From assembly GCA_046329495.1 (NCBI GenBank), contig JAXLUO010000002.1, positions 186,001 to 250,000 of the forward strand: DNA of 64,000 nucleotides, written 5' to 3'. Numbering within the stretch: position 1 is the first letter of the stretch; each line of letters starts with the position of its first letter. The translations under genes were made by a program, and so were the position numbers. This document shows, in pieces, positions 32,681-41,644 of this stretch. The stretch is from Bog-950 sp046329495 (lineage in GTDB: Bacteria; Bacteroidota; Bacteroidia; Chitinophagales; LD1). The notes under the pieces were generated by a model. It had not been told where the DNA came from. It worked only from the letters and a program-made list of their open reading frames with translations, and did not search any database.

Positions 32681-35600
32681 TTAAGCCGCTAATATCCTTT
32701 TCAACGTATCCTGTAATGCTATCCGGAAGGCATCGTCTTTGGATATTAAACGATAGAGGTCCAGTTCGTTTTTGCGTTGCTGGGCCATTACGTCGTCGAA
32801 CATCTTTTTGAAGGCGATTTCGCGGTTTTGCTCGTCGGGGTTGTCGGCGTATTTCTCTTTATAATCCGTATGGGCCTTCATACTGCGGGCCAGGTTCATA
32901 AATTTAACCCGCTGCTCGTCGGGCGACACATTCCAACCCTGGAACCAGCGCTCGTTAAAGGCTTGCACAATGGCATCCAGCGGGTCGGCATCGGGATCGC
33001 CGTGCGCTCCGCGTGGATTCGGATTTTGTGGTTGTAATTCCGATTCGCTGTCATCTAAACCAATAGCCACGTTCAGTTTCACCCGTTCCAGCGCATAGGT
33101 GGAAAGGTCAACCGAGTTTAGCAGCTCGTCCAGTGCATCGCGTTCGGCATCGCGGATAACCAGTTTAGGTATCAGAAATTTTAAATACCAAAACAGCTTT
33201 TCCCAATTCAACACCTCGAAAGGCAAAATGGCAGCCATTTGCCCGTAGATTTTTACAAAGTGCTTGGCCTTTACCTTAAAATCAGCTTTAGCCTTGTCGT
33301 CCAATTCCAGGGTGTTGTTAAAACGATTCTCGGCTAATTGGATAATAGGGCTCAGGTATTTATCAGCCGGTAAACCTTTAAAGTAACTGGTTACAAAGTC
33401 TTCTACCTCGCTCCATTCGTAAACGCCAACACCATCCAAGTGTGCCTTTAGTTCGTGCAACACATTTACATCGGTAACGTTGCTTAGCGTGGTGGACGTA
33501 TAGAATGGGTCGAAGGCCTTTTTAATGTCCTCCGTATCGTTGTAAAAGTCTAGCACAAAAAGATCCTCGGTCTTTTTACCAAGTTTATCGGCAGACCTGT
33601 TCAAACGCGATAAGGCCTGTACGGCTAATACCCCCTGTAATTTTTTATCGACATACATGGCGCTTAGCTTTGGCTGATCGAATCCGGTAAGGTATTTATT
33701 GGCTACTACCAACATGCGGAACTCCTCCATGTCAAAGTAGCGGGCTATTTTATCAGAAATGTAACCGGGATCGTTCGGTTTGGTAGTATCCAAGTAATCA
33801 GGGAAATCATTCAAACTATCCTCGGTGTATTCAATCCCTTTTATTTTCTTTTTACCTGAAAACGCGATAGCGATACGGAAAGGATTGCCCTTTTTTTCTA
33901 ATTGTTCTTTTAATGCAAAGTAATAGCGGATAGCTGTTTCGATATTTTGCGTGGCTACCATGGCCTTTGCTTTGCCTTTTAATTTTTTAGTGTTTACCAC
34001 TTTGGTGATAAAGTGGTCGAGCATTACCTCGGCTTTTGAGGCTATAGTTTGTTCATTCCTTTCCACATAGCCTTTCAGCATTTTTTGGGCGCGAACGGTT
34101 TCGAAAAGCGGGTTTTCGGCTATGGATTTTTCTATCTCATAATAGCTTTTGTAGGTAGTGTAGTTCGCTAATACGTCTAAAATAAAACCCTCTTCAATAG
34201 CCTGCTTCATGCTATAGAGGTGAAATGGACGACGTTTTTCGCTATCGGGGTCCTTAACGCCGAATTTTTCGAGCGTGTTGGGTTTTGGCGTAGCCGTAAA
34301 GGCAAAGTAAGAGGCGTTGCCACGCATTTTGCGTTCCTGCATGGAATTCAGAATTATATCCTGCACGTCCACATCGTCCTCATCCTCGCCGGTGGTAGCG
34401 TTACCCATTACCTTGTTCATATTATCAGCTGCGCTGCCGCTTTGGCTGCTGTGGGCTTCGTCAATTATTACGGCAAAGCGTTTCTCGCTCATGTCTGCAA
34501 TGCCATCTACAATAAAAGGGAACTTTTGAATAGTGGTAATGATAATGCGCTTACCACCTTCCAGCGCAGCCTTAAGGTCGGAACTGGAATAGGCCGGTGC
34601 CACTATGTTTTTTACTTCGCTAAACTCGCGGATGTTCTCGCGCAACTGTTTATCCAGCAGGCGACGGTCGGTAACCACAATTACCGAGTCGAACAAAGGA
34701 TTCGCAATGCCACGGCCGCCCGGCACTTCATTGCTTTCAGGGTAAACTTCGATTAGCTGATAGGCGGCCCAGGTAATGGAGTTGGACTTGCCGGAGCCCG
34801 CGGAATGTTGAATCAGGTATTTTTGACCTACTCCTTTTTGACCGGTGTCGGCAATAAGTTTGCGCACCACATCTAATTGATGATAACGCGGGAAGTATAG
34901 GGTCTTTTTACTGAGCGGGTCAGTATCCTTACCATCGAAGCGTACAAAGTGTTGCAAAATGTTGGCAACGCTTTTACGGGTCAGTATTTCATCCCACAGG
35001 TAATGTGTTTTATGGCTAAATGCAGTTGGCGGGTTACCCTTACCGAAATTAAAGCCGAGGTTAAAAGGCAGAAAATATGTTCCGACGCCATTCAGCCGGG
35101 TGGTCATATACACTTCATCTGTATCAACTGCAAAATGCACCAGGCAACGGCCAAATTGCAACAAAGGCTGGTTGTTATCGCGTTCGAACTTGTATTGGTT
35201 TTGGCCGTGCACGCGGGCGTTTTGATAGGTCCATGGGTTTTTAAGTTCCAGCGTAGCAAAGGGCAGCCCGTTCAGGAACAGCACCATGTCTATTTCCTCG
35301 CCGGGTTTAGTGGTAGAATAGCGCACCTGTCGGGTAACGCTAAACATATTGTTCTCAAAATTATCGCTTACCGTTTTACTGCTGCTGGCTAAAGGAAGGG
35401 GATAAAGCAGGGTAAAGTGGGCATCATCTACCTCCAGACCTTTACGGTACAAGCGCAAGATGCCGTTTTTTTTTACCAAACGGTCTAAGCGTTCTAGTAT
35501 TTTCAGTTTCCAATCGCTTTGCTTTTGCAGTTTGGCGAGTTCCAGCGGTTGGGTGGTTTGTAAAAAGTGCCAGAACATTTTTTCGTCGAGCGCATAGGTG

Positions 35601-35776
35601 GCGTTAAAGTTTTCCGGAATACCAATGTAGTAACCATTGCCACTACGGTAATAAGGAGAAACCTCCAGCACACCGGACGGGTATAAACCTTTTTCTTTTA
35701 ATTCCTCGCGGGTAGCACCCGTCAGGCATTTTTCTATGTGTTGTTCTAAGGCTAATTCGTTGGTTTGGCTTACCAT
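32681..35776 (-). CDS. hsdR: Type I restriction enzyme, R (endonuclease/translocase) subunit
   Basis: A 1031-aa HsdR. N-terminal nuclease domain about 20-240, with DMVLFLNGLPFATLELK, the D-x12-ExK pattern of type I endonucleases. Superfamily 2 motor: Walker A SAGSGKSNS around 325-333, DEAH box IIDEAHSSQSG near 440, TATP-like FAFTATP near 500, and helicase C-terminal motifs with VVANKYLTGFDQP and ALSRLNRS. The end is a helical HsdS-contact region. It cuts unmethylated DNA at a distance after ATP-driven translocation. It is the last gene of hsdM-hsdS-hsdR, 61 bases after hsdS. Full length and motifs intact, so likely active. Confidence 0.97.
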   Translation of the reverse strand: MVSQTNELALEQHIEKCLTGATREELKEKGLYPSGVLEVSPYYRSGNGYYIGIPENFNATYALDEKMFWHFLQTTQPLELAKLQKQSDWKLKILERLDRLVKKNGILRLYRKGLEVDDAHFTLLYPLPLASSSKTVSDNFENNMFSVTRQVRYSTTKPGEEIDMVLFLNGLPFATLELKNPWTYQNARVHGQNQYKFERDNNQPLLQFGRCLVHFAVDTDEVYMTTRLNGVGTYFLPFNLGFNFGKGNPPTAFSHKTHYLWDEILTRKSVANILQHFVRFDGKDTDPLSKKTLYFPRYHQLDVVRKLIADTGQKGVGQKYLIQHSAGSGKSNSITWAAYQLIEVYPESNEVPGGRGIANPLFDSVIVVTDRRLLDKQLRENIREFSEVKNIVAPAYSSSDLKAALEGGKRIIITTIQKFPFIVDGIADMSEKRFAVIIDEAHSSQSGSAADNMNKVMGNATTGEDEDDVDVQDIILNSMQERKMRGNASYFAFTATPKPNTLEKFGVKDPDSEKRRPFHLYSMKQAIEEGFILDVLANYTTYKSYYEIEKSIAENPLFETVRAQKMLKGYVERNEQTIASKAEVMLDHFITKVVNTKKLKGKAKAMVATQNIETAIRYYFALKEQLEKKGNPFRIAIAFSGKKKIKGIEYTEDSLNDFPDYLDTTKPNDPGYISDKIARYFDMEEFRMLVVANKYLTGFDQPKLSAMYVDKKLQGVLAVQALSRLNRSADKLGKKTEDLFVLDFYNDTEDIKKAFDPFYTSTTLSNVTDVNVLHELKAHLDGVGVYEWSEVEDFVTSYFKGLPADKYLSPIIQLAENRFNNTLELDDKAKADFKVKAKHFVKIYGQMAAILPFEVLNWEKLFWYLKFLIPKLVIRDAERDALDELLNSVDLSTYALERVKLNVAIGLDDSESELQPQNPNPRGAHGDPDADPLDAIVQAFNERWFQGWNVSPDEQRVKFMNLARSMKAHTDYKEKYADNPDEQNREIAFKKMFDDVMAQQRKNELDLYRLISKDDAFRIALQDTLKRILAA

Positions 35777-35837
35777 ATGTGCACTTTCCAGATATAAATG
35801 TAAGCTTTCTGTAATTTCTTGGATAGAATAACGTTGG

Positions 35838-37145
35838 CTAACAAACTTTTATTTTACCCGTTACGGCACTGTTTATTAAACTGCTTTTGTATTCTTTTAG
35901 TTTTTCTATTTCGTCAGTTTTTGTAGCTATCGCTTTTGATGTTATTGCAATCAACTGACCCAAATAAGTTGCAATCTCCTTTTGTTCCTTGATGGAAGGA
36001 ATAGGAATTTTTAACTTTCGAATATACCCTGAGCTTATATTCATTTGACTTGTTTCGTTACCTATACTACGTATATAGGGATAGGCGGCCATGAAAAAAT
36101 AATAACTATACAGGTTAATAATTTTCTCATTGAACTGCAACGCACAGCAAGCTTGATTGTATGTTGCCGATATTCCTAATATAGCGACTCGCCCCCTTGT
36201 AACACCTTGGCCGTACATCGCCATTAGTATTGTACCTGGAGGAGCAATTCTGGTTGCGGAATTTCTTAAACCCTTCTCGGATATAAATTCCTCCGTTTCC
36301 ATTATAATTGAATAATTCACTTCTCCGGTTTTTATCCAAGGAATATTCCCGTTCCAATAGGATGGTCTCGTTCTATCTGGTGTTCCTCCAGTATCAATTT
36401 TAGCTAAGTAACCAATTGAACAAATAGACCACCCCACCGGTATCTCTCCAATCCATTCCACCCCGCTGTCCTTCATTTTAACTTTAGGGTTAAGGCCTTT
36501 GGTAACGGCTTTGTTTATCAGTGCATCGCGGCGTTCTTTTAATAATTCAATTTGCCGCTCTTTGATGCTAATGGCCTTATCGATTAAGGCAGTTTTAGAA
36601 TTCAAAAACTGCGTAATAGCCATTTGCTCCTTTTTCGGCGGAAGTGGCAAAAAAAGTAGACCAAAGTCGTAATATCTAAAATCGGTGGAACGCTCACGTA
36701 TTCCTTTAGCTAAGGATTGAATGAACCCCCGCCTGGCGAGATTCCTTAAAAAATAAGCGTAGTAATAAGCATCAACTTCATCGGGATTATATGGCGCACA
36801 AACCGAATATACAGGAGTAGACTTGCCATCCGAATCTGAAACTCCAATCGCTCCCGCAAAGGCGTCCATATTATGAATTACCAGATCACCCTTTCTTATT
36901 CCCTGGTAACCGTGTTCCTTTAAAGCTATAGTAAAGCCTTCCGTTTTTCTGTTTTTACGCAAGGTTACTTCACCATCCCTAAAACAGGTTATTATTTCGT
37001 CGCTTGCATTTACCGGTCTCTCCTTTTTAACAAACAACCACTTACCTTTCTTTGTCTTCCAGTGTGAAGGTATTTCACCCAAGTAATACTCACCGGTATC
37101 CTTATAAGAGGTATATGCTTTTAATTCTCTGGCTAATAGTTCCAT
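35838..37145 (-). CDS. hsdS: Type I restriction-modification specificity subunit
   Basis: A 435-aa HsdS with two target-recognition domains separated by conserved coiled segments. TRD1 spans about 20-165, ending in PPKKEQMAITQFLNSKTALIDKAI; TRD2 about 225-375 begins SGVEWIGEIPVGWSICSIGYLAKIDTGGTPDRT and ends in IPSIKEQKEIATYLGQLI. The two TRDs read the two halves of a bipartite site; the target cannot be predicted from sequence by eye. TRD2 DNA is more AT-rich than the flanking conserved parts, as usual for TRD exchange. Its start overlaps the hsdM stop by one base (TAATG), so translation is coupled. Confidence 0.96.
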   Translation of the reverse strand: MELLARELKAYTSYKDTGEYYLGEIPSHWKTKKGKWLFVKKERPVNASDEIITCFRDGEVTLRKNRKTEGFTIALKEHGYQGIRKGDLVIHNMDAFAGAIGVSDSDGKSTPVYSVCAPYNPDEVDAYYYAYFLRNLARRGFIQSLAKGIRERSTDFRYYDFGLLFLPLPPKKEQMAITQFLNSKTALIDKAISIKERQIELLKERRDALINKAVTKGLNPKVKMKDSGVEWIGEIPVGWSICSIGYLAKIDTGGTPDRTRPSYWNGNIPWIKTGEVNYSIIMETEEFISEKGLRNSATRIAPPGTILMAMYGQGVTRGRVAILGISATYNQACCALQFNEKIINLYSYYFFMAAYPYIRSIGNETSQMNISSGYIRKLKIPIPSIKEQKEIATYLGQLIAITSKAIATKTDEIEKLKEYKSSLINSAVTGKIKVC

Positions 37146-39511
37146 TACACTGAATTTAATATGTCACGAATTAAACCCTCCCCTTCTCCTTCTAAAGCCA
37201 GTATTTCCTCACTAATCTCCTCTAAACTGCGCAATGGTTTAGGCCGATAGAAATATTTATTAAAGCTTAGTTCATAACCTATCTGGGTGGCATCCAGATT
37301 AATCCAGGCTTCGGCTACGTGTGGTTTTACCTCCTGCAAAAAGTACTTGTATATATTTTCTTTTAGTGGCACGTTTTCAGTATCGCGCAGCTCGCTTTCG
37401 GTTTCGTATTGCAGGTATTCACCTTTTTTACCGGTGGGGTAATAACCGTAATCGGGTAGTTCCGCTTCGGTGCAGCTTAAATGTTCGGTTAATTCTTTCA
37501 ACTCAGCGGGGGTAAATTTGGTGGTGCCCTTAATTACCTTCTCAGCATTTTCATCGTACCGGCTAACGGCGTTTAGTATTGCATTTTTTTCGGTGGCGCT
37601 AAGTTTAATGCCTTCTTGCTTCAGGGTTTTGTCGGCTTTCTCCCTAAACAGATTAAAGTCGTTGTATTCTTTTGTGCCTATGGCCTTCATTAACTGTGCG
37701 GCCCTATCCATTAAAGCCTTTTGCTTTTTCCAAAGGGCGGGGTTGGCAATGCTTTTAATTTGTTTGGCATTCAGGTCCAGCCCGTTTTTTTCGCACCACT
37801 CTGTTATTGCTTTTTCGTGTATGTCGATTTCGCTGTATACCTTTTCGCCCCATTGTTGCCAGGCCCATTCCATGGGTTCGCGCAGGTTTTTGTCAAAACG
37901 CAGGGCGGCTATGCGTTCGTCGGTAAATTGTGCATTTAAGCGCTTAGGCCGTTCAATGGTAACTTTATAGTAGCCAAAGTCTGCATTATCGAATATACGC
38001 GAGGCAATACCTTCATCCTCCTTGGTTTCCGCATTGCGGGCACGTTCCACCGATTGCAGGCTCTTATATACATCCACAATTTGCCGGATGTTTTCGGGTG
38101 TAAACTCGCAGTTTTTATTGCCCAGATTTTTGCGCAGTTTGCGGAACAGCAGGCTGGCTTCAATTAACTGCACCTTACCTTTACGCGCCTTGCTTTTGTT
38201 GTTACTAAGTACCCATATATAGGTAGTAATACCGGTGTTGTAAAACAGGTTGTTGGGTAACTGGATGATAGCTTCCAGCCAATCGTTTTCGATGATATAC
38301 CGGCGTATGTTGCTTTCGCCTCCGCCGGCATCGCCGGTAAACAGACTGCTGCCATTGTGAACCGAAGCGATACGTGTGCCCAACTTGCTTTGACTATGCG
38401 GCTTCATTTTGCTTACCATCTCCATTAAAAACAGTAATTGCCCATCGCTGCTGCGCGGGGTAGCATCTACGGTTTCGGCCTTGCCCCAGTAATCGTTCAG
38501 CACTACCTTAAAGCGCGGGTCTAACACTTCTTTGCCATCCTTAATATATTTTTGGTCGCTGGCCCACGATTTGCCATAAGGCGGGTTGCTAAGCATAAAA
38601 TCGAACCGGGTGCCTGCAAATTCATCGGTAGAAAGTGTAGAGCCTACACGGATGTTTTCGGGGTTGTTGCCCTTAATCATCATATCGCTTTTGCAGATGG
38701 CATAGGTTTCGTCGTTAATTTCCTTGCCATATAAATACACATCGCCTTTGGCGCGTATTTCTCCCTCTTCGTCCTTAATAAAGTTCTGTGCCTCCGTTAG
38801 CATACCACCGCTACCACAGGCGGGATCGTAGATGGTAATAACCGGCGGTAGTTGGTCTTTTACCAGTTCAAACACAATGTGCGTCATCAGGTCTATTACC
38901 TCGCGTGGTGTAAAGTGCTCACCGGCTTCTTCGTTGTTGTCTTCGTTAAAACGGCGGATTAGTTCTTCAAATACATACCCCATGCCCAGGTTACTTAGGG
39001 CCGGCAATTTGCGGCCATCGGGGTCTGCTTTCTCAAAAGGAGTCAGGTTGATGTATCTGGAAGTGAATTTCTCAAGCACATCCAACAGCACATCCTTTTG
39101 GGCCATGTGGCGCACCTGGCTTTTCAGCTTAAACTTTTCGATGATCTCTTTCACGTTATCGCTAAAGCCGTTGAGGTAATCTTCGAAATTAGCCTGAAGT
39201 ATTTGTTGGTTGTTGGTGGCGGTATCGTGCAGGCGTTGCAGGGTCCATTCGCTGGTATTATAAAATACATAGCCCGAAGCCTGGCGCAGGCCGTTTTCGT
39301 CCCACTCGGTAAATTTGGCTTCGTTTTTTTGGAAAGCCAGTTCATCCATTACCTTTTGCTTGGTGGGTTCCAATAGAGCATCCAGGCGGCGTAGCACTAC
39401 CATGGGTAGTATTACATCGCGGTATTTACCGCGTACGTATACATCGCGCAGGCAATCGTCAGCAATAGACCAGATAAAGGAAACGAGTTTATTATGGACA
39501 GCAGTGTTCAT
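37145..39511 (-). CDS. hsdM: Type I restriction-modification methyltransferase subunit
   Basis: A 788-aa N6-adenine methyltransferase. N-terminal helical domain starting MNTAVHNKLVSFIWSIADD; motif I DPACGSGGM about 229-237; motif IV MLSNPPYGK about 307-314. The C terminus is about 250 residues longer than classic HsdM (E. coli about 529 aa) and includes helical parts (ITEWCEKNGLDLNAKQ, LKQEGIKLSATEKNAIL) and a conserved end YFYRPKPLRSLEEISEEI seen in the long HsdM branch. It methylates the host site for self-protection. I chose ATG 39511, because further upstream residues are unlike the family. First gene of hsdM-hsdS-hsdR. Confidence 0.96.
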   Translation of the reverse strand: MNTAVHNKLVSFIWSIADDCLRDVYVRGKYRDVILPMVVLRRLDALLEPTKQKVMDELAFQKNEAKFTEWDENGLRQASGYVFYNTSEWTLQRLHDTATNNQQILQANFEDYLNGFSDNVKEIIEKFKLKSQVRHMAQKDVLLDVLEKFTSRYINLTPFEKADPDGRKLPALSNLGMGYVFEELIRRFNEDNNEEAGEHFTPREVIDLMTHIVFELVKDQLPPVITIYDPACGSGGMLTEAQNFIKDEEGEIRAKGDVYLYGKEINDETYAICKSDMMIKGNNPENIRVGSTLSTDEFAGTRFDFMLSNPPYGKSWASDQKYIKDGKEVLDPRFKVVLNDYWGKAETVDATPRSSDGQLLFLMEMVSKMKPHSQSKLGTRIASVHNGSSLFTGDAGGGESNIRRYIIENDWLEAIIQLPNNLFYNTGITTYIWVLSNNKSKARKGKVQLIEASLLFRKLRKNLGNKNCEFTPENIRQIVDVYKSLQSVERARNAETKEDEGIASRIFDNADFGYYKVTIERPKRLNAQFTDERIAALRFDKNLREPMEWAWQQWGEKVYSEIDIHEKAITEWCEKNGLDLNAKQIKSIANPALWKKQKALMDRAAQLMKAIGTKEYNDFNLFREKADKTLKQEGIKLSATEKNAILNAVSRYDENAEKVIKGTTKFTPAELKELTEHLSCTEAELPDYGYYPTGKKGEYLQYETESELRDTENVPLKENIYKYFLQEVKPHVAEAWINLDATQIGYELSFNKYFYRPKPLRSLEEISEEILALEGEGEGLIRDILNSV

Positions 39512-39603
39512 AGCAGGAGGATTTAAAGCGGCGGGAAAGTAGTAAAAGAATGGAAGAGAAGGGAGAGGGTAGCGCTGTTTGCAGGGGGGCTGTTTAGGCC
39601 TGC

Positions 39604-39700
39604 GTGTGCCGACCACCCTCCTTCGGCTGCGCTCAGGACAAGCTAAGAATGCGTTACTAGCATTCTTACCACCCCTCCTGAATCAGGAGGGGAATTTTAG
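39604..39700 (+). repeat. Modular hairpin repeat, copy H4
   Basis: GTGCCGACCACCC, then an inserted CTTCGGCTGCGCTCAGGACA-type module, stem 1 TAAGAATGC/GCATTCTTA (39644-39668), stem 2 CCCCTCCTGA/TCAGGAGGGG (39672-39692), GGAATTTTAG. No stem 3. Confidence 0.85.
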
Positions 39701-39752
39701 GACCACCTTCCTTCGGCTACGCTAAGGACAAGCTAAGAATGCGGTGCCTGTA
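39701..39752 (+). repeat. Truncated hairpin repeat, copy H5
   Basis: Starts directly after H4 with GACCACCTTCCTTCGGCTACGC and stem 1 left arm TAAGAATGC, then decays before stem 2. It appears to be a broken tandem copy. Confidence 0.7.
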
Positions 39753-39775
39753 TTTTTGAAACCGCACCTGAACAA

Positions 39776-40330
39776 TTAAGGAAGGACTAATGTTAAATTC
39801 TGTATTGCTATTATCCTTTTCCATTCTTCCTGTTTAGTAGCATTGCTATACCGTGCAGGTGTATTTAGTAGCGAGAACCTGATGTTATTTGCGTGGCAAT
39901 GGCTTTGAATCGTTCTTATCCGTTGTTTTATATTAGGAATTTTCTCGAATGTCTTCCGTGTGAAATAAACAGCTTTCAATTTTTTTAATTGCGTAATTAA
40001 CGCAATTGTGTCTTGCCAGTCAACTATGCGAGGGTCAATATAGATGTCATCTACGTTATCTTCTTCGCCGAGTTCCACGTCAACTGTTTGAATCAGATCG
40101 CAAAAATCTATCCGTTTTTCTTCCATTAAGGTTTCTTTGTCGGTTTGGGGCTGGTACTTCAGTGAAGGTTGATTCCAACATCCAGGCAGCAGGCTCCATA
40201 AATAGTTTCTTGGGCGACCGTAAAAAAAATCCGCGGCTATTTCTGCTTCCGGATGAAAGGTTCCTATTATTAAAATTTCGGTGTTCTCTGAAACTTTGTG
40301 ATCAGGGAAGTTGTGGTGAACAAGTGGCAT
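39776..40330 (-). CDS. Uracil-DNA-glycosylase-fold protein
   Basis: A 184-aa protein with the UDG-superfamily layout: strand and loop ILIIGTFHPEAEIAADFFYG, then GRPRNYLWSLLPG (the water-activating and base-stacking region of the Mug/deoxyinosine-glycosylase branch), RIDFCDLIQTVDVE, KAVYFTRKTF and a C-terminal LLNTPARYSNAT in the place of the SPSPxR-like DNA loop. It may excise uracil or deaminated bases, or bind DNA in a defence role. It is transcribed toward the island edge, upstream of hsdM but separated by a repeat. Assignment to the fold is fairly good; the substrate is not known. Confidence 0.75.
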   Translation of the reverse strand: MPLVHHNFPDHKVSENTEILIIGTFHPEAEIAADFFYGRPRNYLWSLLPGCWNQPSLKYQPQTDKETLMEEKRIDFCDLIQTVDVELGEEDNVDDIYIDPRIVDWQDTIALITQLKKLKAVYFTRKTFEKIPNIKQRIRTIQSHCHANNIRFSLLNTPARYSNATKQEEWKRIIAIQNLTLVLP

Positions 40331-40595
40331 AAAATAAGTTTAGGTTATCAATGGGCTAAAAACGAATGAAAAATTATAATATTTTATGCTGTATTTATTT
40401 ACCATTTATGCATTAATTTTCTTCTATTCTGTTTATAAATGTTTGCAATCGCTCAAATGGCTGCACGCAAGGGGGACAGTTAAATACAAGCTGCGTTCTG
40501 AAAACGGATGTGTTCTATTAAACATGGTTCGACTACGCTCACCATGACATGAGGGAGATTGGGTGCTTTGTGTGGTGGGTTGGTGAGTTGCCTGA

Positions 40596-40660
40596 GTGTG
40601 CCGACCACCCCTGGATTAGCTGGCGCTAATCCTGTCCCCTCCTGAATCAGGCGGGGAATT
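40596..40660 (+). repeat. Modular hairpin repeat, copy H6
   Basis: GTGCCGACCACCCC, stem 1 GGATTAGC/GCTAATCC (40613-40632) with loop TGGC, stem 2 CCCCTCCTGA/TCAGGCGGGG (one mismatch), GGAATTTT. Stem 1 has a sequence unlike any other copy yet is exactly paired. Confidence 0.82.
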
Positions 40661-40680
40661 TTGGGGTTGCGCTGTTATGA

Positions 40681-40835
40681 AGGTTTAGCGTTTAAGCCTT
40701 AGTTTCTCGACCACCCTCCTTCGGCTGCGCTCAGGACAAGCTAAGAATCCGGTTCCCGTATTCTTGCCACCCCTCCTGAATCAGGAGGGGAATTTTTAAG
40801 AGCCAGCCTCCTGCGGAGGATGGTGAGGAATTGCG
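40681..40835 (+). repeat. Modular hairpin repeat, copy H7
   Basis: Fullest copy: flank AGGTTTAGCGTTTAAGC, CGACCACCC, CTTCGGCTGCGCTCAGGACA module, stem 1 AAGAAT/ATTCTT (40743-40765), stem 2 CCCCTCCTGA/TCAGGAGGGG (40770-40790), stem 3 CCTCC/GGAGG (40807-40819), tail ATTGCGTTT. Confidence 0.85.
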
Positions 40836-40842
40836 TTTGGCC

Positions 40843-41586
40843 TTACTGATTCATAGGCAAAATAGTGCGGTGCAAGTAGGGTACACCGATGCCAACCAGG
40901 GCGCCTACGGCGTAGCCTACAATAACGTCCGTCCAGTAATGTTTGCCGGCTTTGTAGCGCAGTAGCCCGGTAATAAGTGGCAGTGCCGCCGAAATGGACC
41001 ACACCATTGGCTTTAACTTGCTGTGCGGGTTGTAATCGGCATAGGTTTGGGCAAAGTAAAAGCTCATAGCCGAAACGGTAGAGGTATGTCCGCTGAAGAA
41101 AGATTTAAAGTTATCGCTCTTCCACTTGCGTTCAATGGGCACATCGGGGTTATAAAGCAGGGGGCGTTTGCGGTGGGCCACATTTTTAACCAGTTCGGTA
41201 ACACCCAGGTTAAACATAAATACTTCGGCGCCCATGGCAGCCACTTTGCCAAAATCCTTACGGGAGTTGCGGTTGGCTAAATGTGCCAAAGGCAGGGCGA
41301 TGGAGGCATACAGCATGACATCGCTGGCATAGGCGGCAATGCGCGAGTTTTGTTTGGTTGCGCCGCGGTCGAACCGATTCACCTCGGTGCGGTTCAGGTT
41401 CAGGAGCGCTTCCTTAGGGGGTAGTTTTTGGGTGGTGCCTATCAAATACCCTCCGGTAAGGAAACTTACGGAGGTAAAAGCCAGCGGAATATCAACCTGG
41501 GTGCTTAATTTATACGGCGAAACAAACTGGGCACGGCCGGTTTGCAGGGTAACAACCAGGGCCAATAGCAGGTAGAGGTGCTTCAT
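40843..41586 (-). CDS. PAP2-family membrane phosphatase
   Basis: A 247-aa protein with N-terminal signal or helix (MKHLYLLLALVVTLQTGRAQ) and the three acid-phosphatase motifs: KNVAHRKRP (KxxxxxxRP), FFSGHTSTV (PSGH-like with FSGH) and RYKAGKHYWTDVIVG (SRxxxxxHxxxD-like). Several hydrophobic stretches suit an integral or periplasm-facing enzyme that removes phosphate from a lipid pyrophosphate or phosphatidate. It might recycle polyprenyl carriers. It begins the core-like region to the right of the accessory island. Confidence 0.92.
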   Translation of the reverse strand: MKHLYLLLALVVTLQTGRAQFVSPYKLSTQVDIPLAFTSVSFLTGGYLIGTTQKLPPKEALLNLNRTEVNRFDRGATKQNSRIAAYASDVMLYASIALPLAHLANRNSRKDFGKVAAMGAEVFMFNLGVTELVKNVAHRKRPLLYNPDVPIERKWKSDNFKSFFSGHTSTVSAMSFYFAQTYADYNPHSKLKPMVWSISAALPLITGLLRYKAGKHYWTDVIVGYAVGALVGIGVPYLHRTILPMNQ

Positions 41587-41644
41587 ACCGCAAACTAAAG
41601 CAGTTTTGCGTTAAAGCGGTATTATTTTCATGTATCGGCAAAAA

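Larger units (their letters stand above)
40331..40842. other. Intergenic region with two hairpin repeats
   Basis: 512 bases without a credible gene. It is AT-rich to about 40480, then carries a TTCGACTACGCTCACCATGACA-like module (from 40528), H6 and H7. A minus-strand frame at 40796-41002 overlaps the PAP2 gene and repeat DNA and is not real. Confidence 0.75.

Noticed and set aside
34220..34756. Plus-strand 178-codon frame within hsdR
   Set aside because: Antisense shadow of the hsdR helicase domain, which has full family motifs on the minus strand.
31529..40835. Hairpin repeats as a CRISPR array
   Set aside because: Units are not regularly spaced with unique equal-length spacers, and no cas genes are present.
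30223..40842. Transposon or integrative element carrying the restriction genes
   Set aside because: No integrase, transposase or clear target duplications are visible; the island is inferred from gene content and repeats only.
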